Part shown: positions 16,179-18,297 of the stretch, piece by piece
Layout: each line of letters begins with the position of its first letter
Position numbering within the stretch: position 1 is the first letter of the stretch
Assembly (NCBI GenBank): GCA_022360355.1
Contig: JAKSCY010000087.1
Location: forward strand, 1-18,297
Direction of reading: 5' to 3'
Source: Chlorobiales bacterium
GTDB taxonomy: Bacteria > Bacteroidota > Chlorobiia > Chlorobiales > Chlorobiaceae
Length of the DNA: 18,297 nucleotides
The notes under the pieces: model-generated
What the model was told of the DNA's origin: nothing
The model's database searches: none
What the model saw: the letters and a program-made list of their open reading frames with translations, nothing else
Translations under genes and position numbers: made by a program

Positions 16179-16205
16179 CAATTGTTATGTTAACAATCGT
16201 TAACA
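16173..16205. promoter_or_regulatory. Tandem palindromic operator candidate (copies 2 and 3)
   Basis: Two palindromes lie side by side: TAACAATTGTTA at 16176-16187 and TGTTAACAATCGTTAACA at 16188-16205. The hexamer GTTAAC occurs three times (16174, 16189, 16199). Both have TTAAC-N4-GTTA(A) symmetry, like FNR/CRP-type sites. Their centres are 15 bases apart, and the first overlaps the -35 box. The first shares 14 identical bases with the site at 7436-7449. Confidence 0.5.
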
Positions 16206-16330
16206 TCAATTCCAAAAAAAATCTGTATCAGACGCACAATTCACTTTTCCATACGCAATCAACGCAGGAAAAGCCAACCTGATCTGTACTGTTCAGAGGA
16301 TTGTCACACAGGTATAACAGAAAAAACGTC

Positions 16331-16582
16331 TTACCGGGAAACTGTACCGGAAGAACCGGAGGCCTGCTTTCGAATGATCACGTGATAACAGGCACCCTCT
16401 TTTCTTATCTCTTCAACGCTATGTCCCTGCTCTTCGGCAGTTCGGGGAACGCTTTCCAGAGGTTCGCCTTCAGCAAGAAGCACATCGAGGGTATCGCCAT
16501 CCCCTATCTGGGAGAGCTTAAGCTTCACCTTTACCATGGTCATGGGACAGCGCTCTTTGGTTATATCGATGGAATGCAGCAT
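16331..16582 (-). CDS. TusA/SirA-family sulfur carrier protein
   Basis: An 83-residue protein with the TusA fold pattern. The active Cys12 lies in ERCPMTMVKVKLKLSQI, a CPMT variant of the usual CPxP motif, followed by GDTLDVLLAEGEP and the second strand-helix unit. TusA-like proteins carry persulfide sulfur between rhodanese/DsrE-type proteins and acceptors. The gene begins 20 bases after the DsrE2 stop, without an obvious ribosome site, so it may depend on coupling. Its last bases contain short CCGG repeats, and six T follow the stop on the coding strand; this could serve as a weak terminator. The specific sulfur acceptor is not visible here. Confidence 0.85.
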   Translation of the reverse strand: MLHSIDITKERCPMTMVKVKLKLSQIGDGDTLDVLLAEGEPLESVPRTAEEQGHSVEEIRKEGACYHVIIRKQASGSSGTVSR

Positions 16583-16602
16583 GAAATCACGTTTTACAAA
16601 AA

Positions 16603-17079
16603 TTAAATAAAAATAATATGCCCATCTTTGGAGGCATCGAGGAAGGTGGCAACACCTGCAACACTTTGCACATGGTCGTCAAGATCATCCTTTTTGATCC
16701 CGAGAATATGCATTGCCATCTCACACGCGACAAAATCGACGTTCAGCTCTTTGGCTGCATCGATCAGCTCATCGAGCGTAGCCACGTTGCTTTTCCTCAT
16801 CATACCGGTCATCAGCACAGGACTCGCACCGCCGAAATTCAGCCTGCTCAAGGGCAGGGTTCTCTTGCCTCCCATGAGAAAATTGAAAACCCTTGCAAGA
16901 ATCCCGCTGCCGATCCATGACCGGCCTGTTTTTTTCTTCAGAATGTTCAGCCCCCAGAAGGTGAAAAACATCTTTACCTCCCAGTTAACCGCAGCAGCGC
17001 CTGTAGCCAACGTAAATGCTGCAAGCGCCTTGTCAAAATCTCCGCTGAAACATACTATCGAGAGTTTTTTACGTTCCAT
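16603..17079 (-). CDS. DsrE2-like (DsrE/DsrF superfamily) protein
   Basis: A 158-residue protein whose KKLSIVCFSGDFDKALAAFT start, FFTFWGLNIL near residue 40 and VDFVACEMAMHILGI (114-128, candidate sulfur-binding Cys119) fit the DsrE2 group. That group usually lies next to tusA and rhodanese genes in sulfur-oxidising bacteria. It contains a hydrophobic central part (residues ~55-95) that may associate with the membrane. The start is well supported by GGGAGGG upstream. Its neighbours are the JAMM gene 32 bases upstream and tusA 20 bases downstream. The expected role is handling of persulfide sulfur together with TusA; direct evidence for the donor or acceptor is lacking. Confidence 0.87.
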   Translation of the reverse strand: MERKKLSIVCFSGDFDKALAAFTLATGAAAVNWEVKMFFTFWGLNILKKKTGRSWIGSGILARVFNFLMGGKRTLPLSRLNFGGASPVLMTGMMRKSNVATLDELIDAAKELNVDFVACEMAMHILGIKKDDLDDHVQSVAGVATFLDASKDGHIIFI

Positions 17080-17111
17080 TGCTCCCTCCCTGTTTTCCGG
17101 TTCCGTGCCCT

Positions 17112-17510
17112 TTATCCGTCAATAATGTCGAGAGATTCTTCGGCAACCTCTTCTTTTACGATCCTGAAAGCCTTGACCTCGGGTTCAGCTGCAGCAAGCG
17201 AAACGATGACATAGATCATTTTCGGATCGAACGCAAGCCTTATATCCTCCTGTGACGGCCTTGCCGGTGTTTCAGGATGGCTGTGATAGACTGCAACGGC
17301 GCGCTGGTTTTTTGCCCGCATTGCCACAACCGTCCTGAACTGTTCTTTCGGATCAAACGAAAAATGTTCACCGGATTGATCAATGTTCTTCAGGCACCAG
17401 GCTTCGACAACCGTCCCATCCTCACCACCCAGATAGCCGCACGCCTCTAAAGGCATATCCTGTTGCGCGTGCTCGATGATCCTTTCATATGCACTTCTGC
17501 TTATTTTCAT
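17112..17510 (-). CDS. JAMM/MPN-type metalloprotease (Mec-like)
   Basis: A 132-residue single-domain protein. The zinc-binding JAMM motif is complete: Glu21 in PLEACGYLGG, then HSHPETPARPSQED (H-x-H-x10-D). Bacterial enzymes of this kind (for example Mec of mycobacteria) clip a C-terminal extension or amino acid from ThiS/CysO-type ubiquitin-like sulfur carriers. The adjacent MoeB/ThiF gene, ending 15 bases upstream, is the matching activating enzyme, so a carrier-dependent sulfur-transfer pathway is likely. No carrier gene lies within the window; it may lie beyond the right edge. The start has GGAGGG at good spacing. Confidence 0.9.
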   Translation of the reverse strand: MKISRSAYERIIEHAQQDMPLEACGYLGGEDGTVVEAWCLKNIDQSGEHFSFDPKEQFRTVVAMRAKNQRAVAVYHSHPETPARPSQEDIRLAFDPKMIYVIVSLAAAEPEVKAFRIVKEEVAEESLDIIDG

Positions 17511-17525
17511 ACCCTGTATTCCCTC

Positions 17526-18297
17526 CTACTGTCCATTACTTTTCAAGTCGCAGACCTGCTGCTCTTCATCACGCAGTTCGGTAATTGAAGGCTGCTCCGA
17601 GCAAACTGCACATTTAGGGTTTTTCTGCAGCTTGACTTTCCTGAAATGCATAGGCAATGCATCGAAAGTCAGCAATGCATCAGCAAGCACCTCTCCGGCT
17701 CCCGTGACGTACTTTAAGGCCTCTGCTGCCTGAATCGTACCGAGCATTCCTGCCACAGCACCCAGCACTCCCGCCTCCGAACAGGTTGGTATCATGTTTT
17801 TCGGAGGCGGTTTATGAAAAACGCACCGGTAACAGGCACTCTCTTTCGGAAGAACGGTCATTGTCTGGCCGTTAAATCTCAGAATCCCCCCGTGAGAGAA
17901 GGGAATACGTTTCATCACGCAGGCGTCGTTTATGAGAAATTTTGTAGCAAAATTATCCGTACCATCGATAACGAAATCATAACCGTCGATGATGCCCTCG
18001 ATATTTGCTGCATTGACAAACGCTTGTATCGGAACAACCGTGACGTCGGGATTGATAGCCTCCATCTTTTCCCTGGCGGAAACCACTTTGGCTGTACCGA
18101 TATCATCCGTAAAGTGAATGATTTGCCGCTGAAGGTTCGACACCTCTACGGCATCTGCATCAACAATGCCTATCGTACCGATACCGGCAGCAGCGCAATA
18201 CATCGCCGCGGGCGCTCCCAGCCCTCCCGCACCGATTATCAGCACCCTGGAATTCAGCAACTTCTGTTGTCCTTCGACGCCGACGGAATCGAGCAGA
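17526..18297 (-). CDS. MoeB/ThiF/HesA-family adenylyltransferase (E1-like), 5' end outside window
   Basis: The frame continues open to the window edge (LLDSVGVEGQQKLLNSRVL precedes the core), so the true start lies beyond 18297. Visible features are the nucleotide-binding loop VLIIGAGGLGAPAA, the SNLQRQ arginine motif, DGTDNFATKFLINDA, two zinc-binding pairs (CYRC and CAVC) and the candidate catalytic Cys in PTCSEAGVLG. The enzyme adenylates the C-terminal glycine of a ThiS/MoaD/CysO-type carrier, preparing it to take sulfur. The C-terminal rhodanese domain of some relatives is missing. It is the first visible gene of a four-gene sulfur-transfer operon. Whether it serves molybdopterin, thiamine or cysteine synthesis cannot be told from this sequence. 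Confidence 0.92.
   Translation of the reverse strand, partial: LLDSVGVEGQQKLLNSRVLIIGAGGLGAPAAMYCAAAGIGTIGIVDADAVEVSNLQRQIIHFTDDIGTAKVVSAREKMEAINPDVTVVPIQAFVNAANIEGIIDGYDFVIDGTDNFATKFLINDACVMKRIPFSHGGILRFNGQTMTVLPKESACYRCVFHKPPPKNMIPTCSEAGVLGAVAGMLGTIQAAEALKYVTGAGEVLADALLTFDALPMHFRKVKLQKNPKCAVCSEQPSITELRDEEQQVCDLKSNGQ

Noticed and set aside
1..18297. tRNA, rRNA or CRISPR array
   Set aside because: No cloverleaf-like conserved arms, no rRNA blocks and no regularly spaced repeats were seen on reading both strands.

Overview
The window reads as bacterial chromosome from an anaerobic or redox-versatile Gram-negative. Two outer-membrane-type beta-barrel proteins, a lipoprotein cytochrome and a System II (ResB/CcsA) cytochrome c maturation pair support this. 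The look of the CcsA/ResB pair and the nearby DsrE2/TusA-type sulfur-transfer genes fit the Chlorobiota (green sulfur bacteria) or a close relative. That placement is inference, made without a database search.

Layout. (1) 1-132, + strand: 3' end of a DUF985-type cupin gene. (2) 227-2434, - strand: a 735-residue protein with a PfkB/ribokinase-like N-terminal half, apparently lacking the catalytic Asp, fused to a C-terminal AAA+ ATPase. (3) 2435-3709: AT-rich non-coding DNA and the wreck of an IS3-family transposase gene. (4) 3710-13113, - strand: a ten-gene redox cluster. In transcription order it encodes a Rieske protein, a 2[4Fe-4S] ferredoxin, cytochrome b6-type and subunit IV-type proteins, a membrane-anchored octahaem cytochrome c with a long coiled coil, a monohaem lipoprotein cytochrome, a type-1 copper (cupredoxin) protein, an exported pentapeptide-repeat protein, ResB and CcsA. 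(5) 13413-16081, - strand: two paralogous proteins, each a single N-terminal CxxCH haem site followed by a predicted outer-membrane beta-barrel. This is the architecture of Cyc2-type fused cytochrome-porins. (6) 16331-18297, - strand: a sulfur-transfer operon of MoeB/ThiF-like E1 enzyme (cut by the window edge), JAMM/MPN peptidase, DsrE2-like protein and TusA-like protein.

How the parts may work together (inference): regions 4 and 5 look like one electron-transfer chain. Fused cytochrome-porins would carry electrons across the outer membrane. The cupredoxin and lipoprotein cytochrome would shuttle them through the periplasm. An unusual quinone-oxidising or quinone-reducing Rieske/b complex with an octahaem subunit and its own ferredoxin would connect them to the quinone pool, and the ResB/CcsA pair at the end of the cluster would attach the haems. 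A shared palindrome (14 identical bases) overlaps the best promoter candidates in front of one porin-cytochrome gene and in front of the cupredoxin gene, which suggests common control.

Oddities include a Cys where the lipoprotein cytochrome should have its axial Met, a missing Met at the last haem of the octahaem protein, a Pro in place of the PEWY Glu of the quinol site, and a 12-bp inverted repeat between the porin genes and the Rieske operon.
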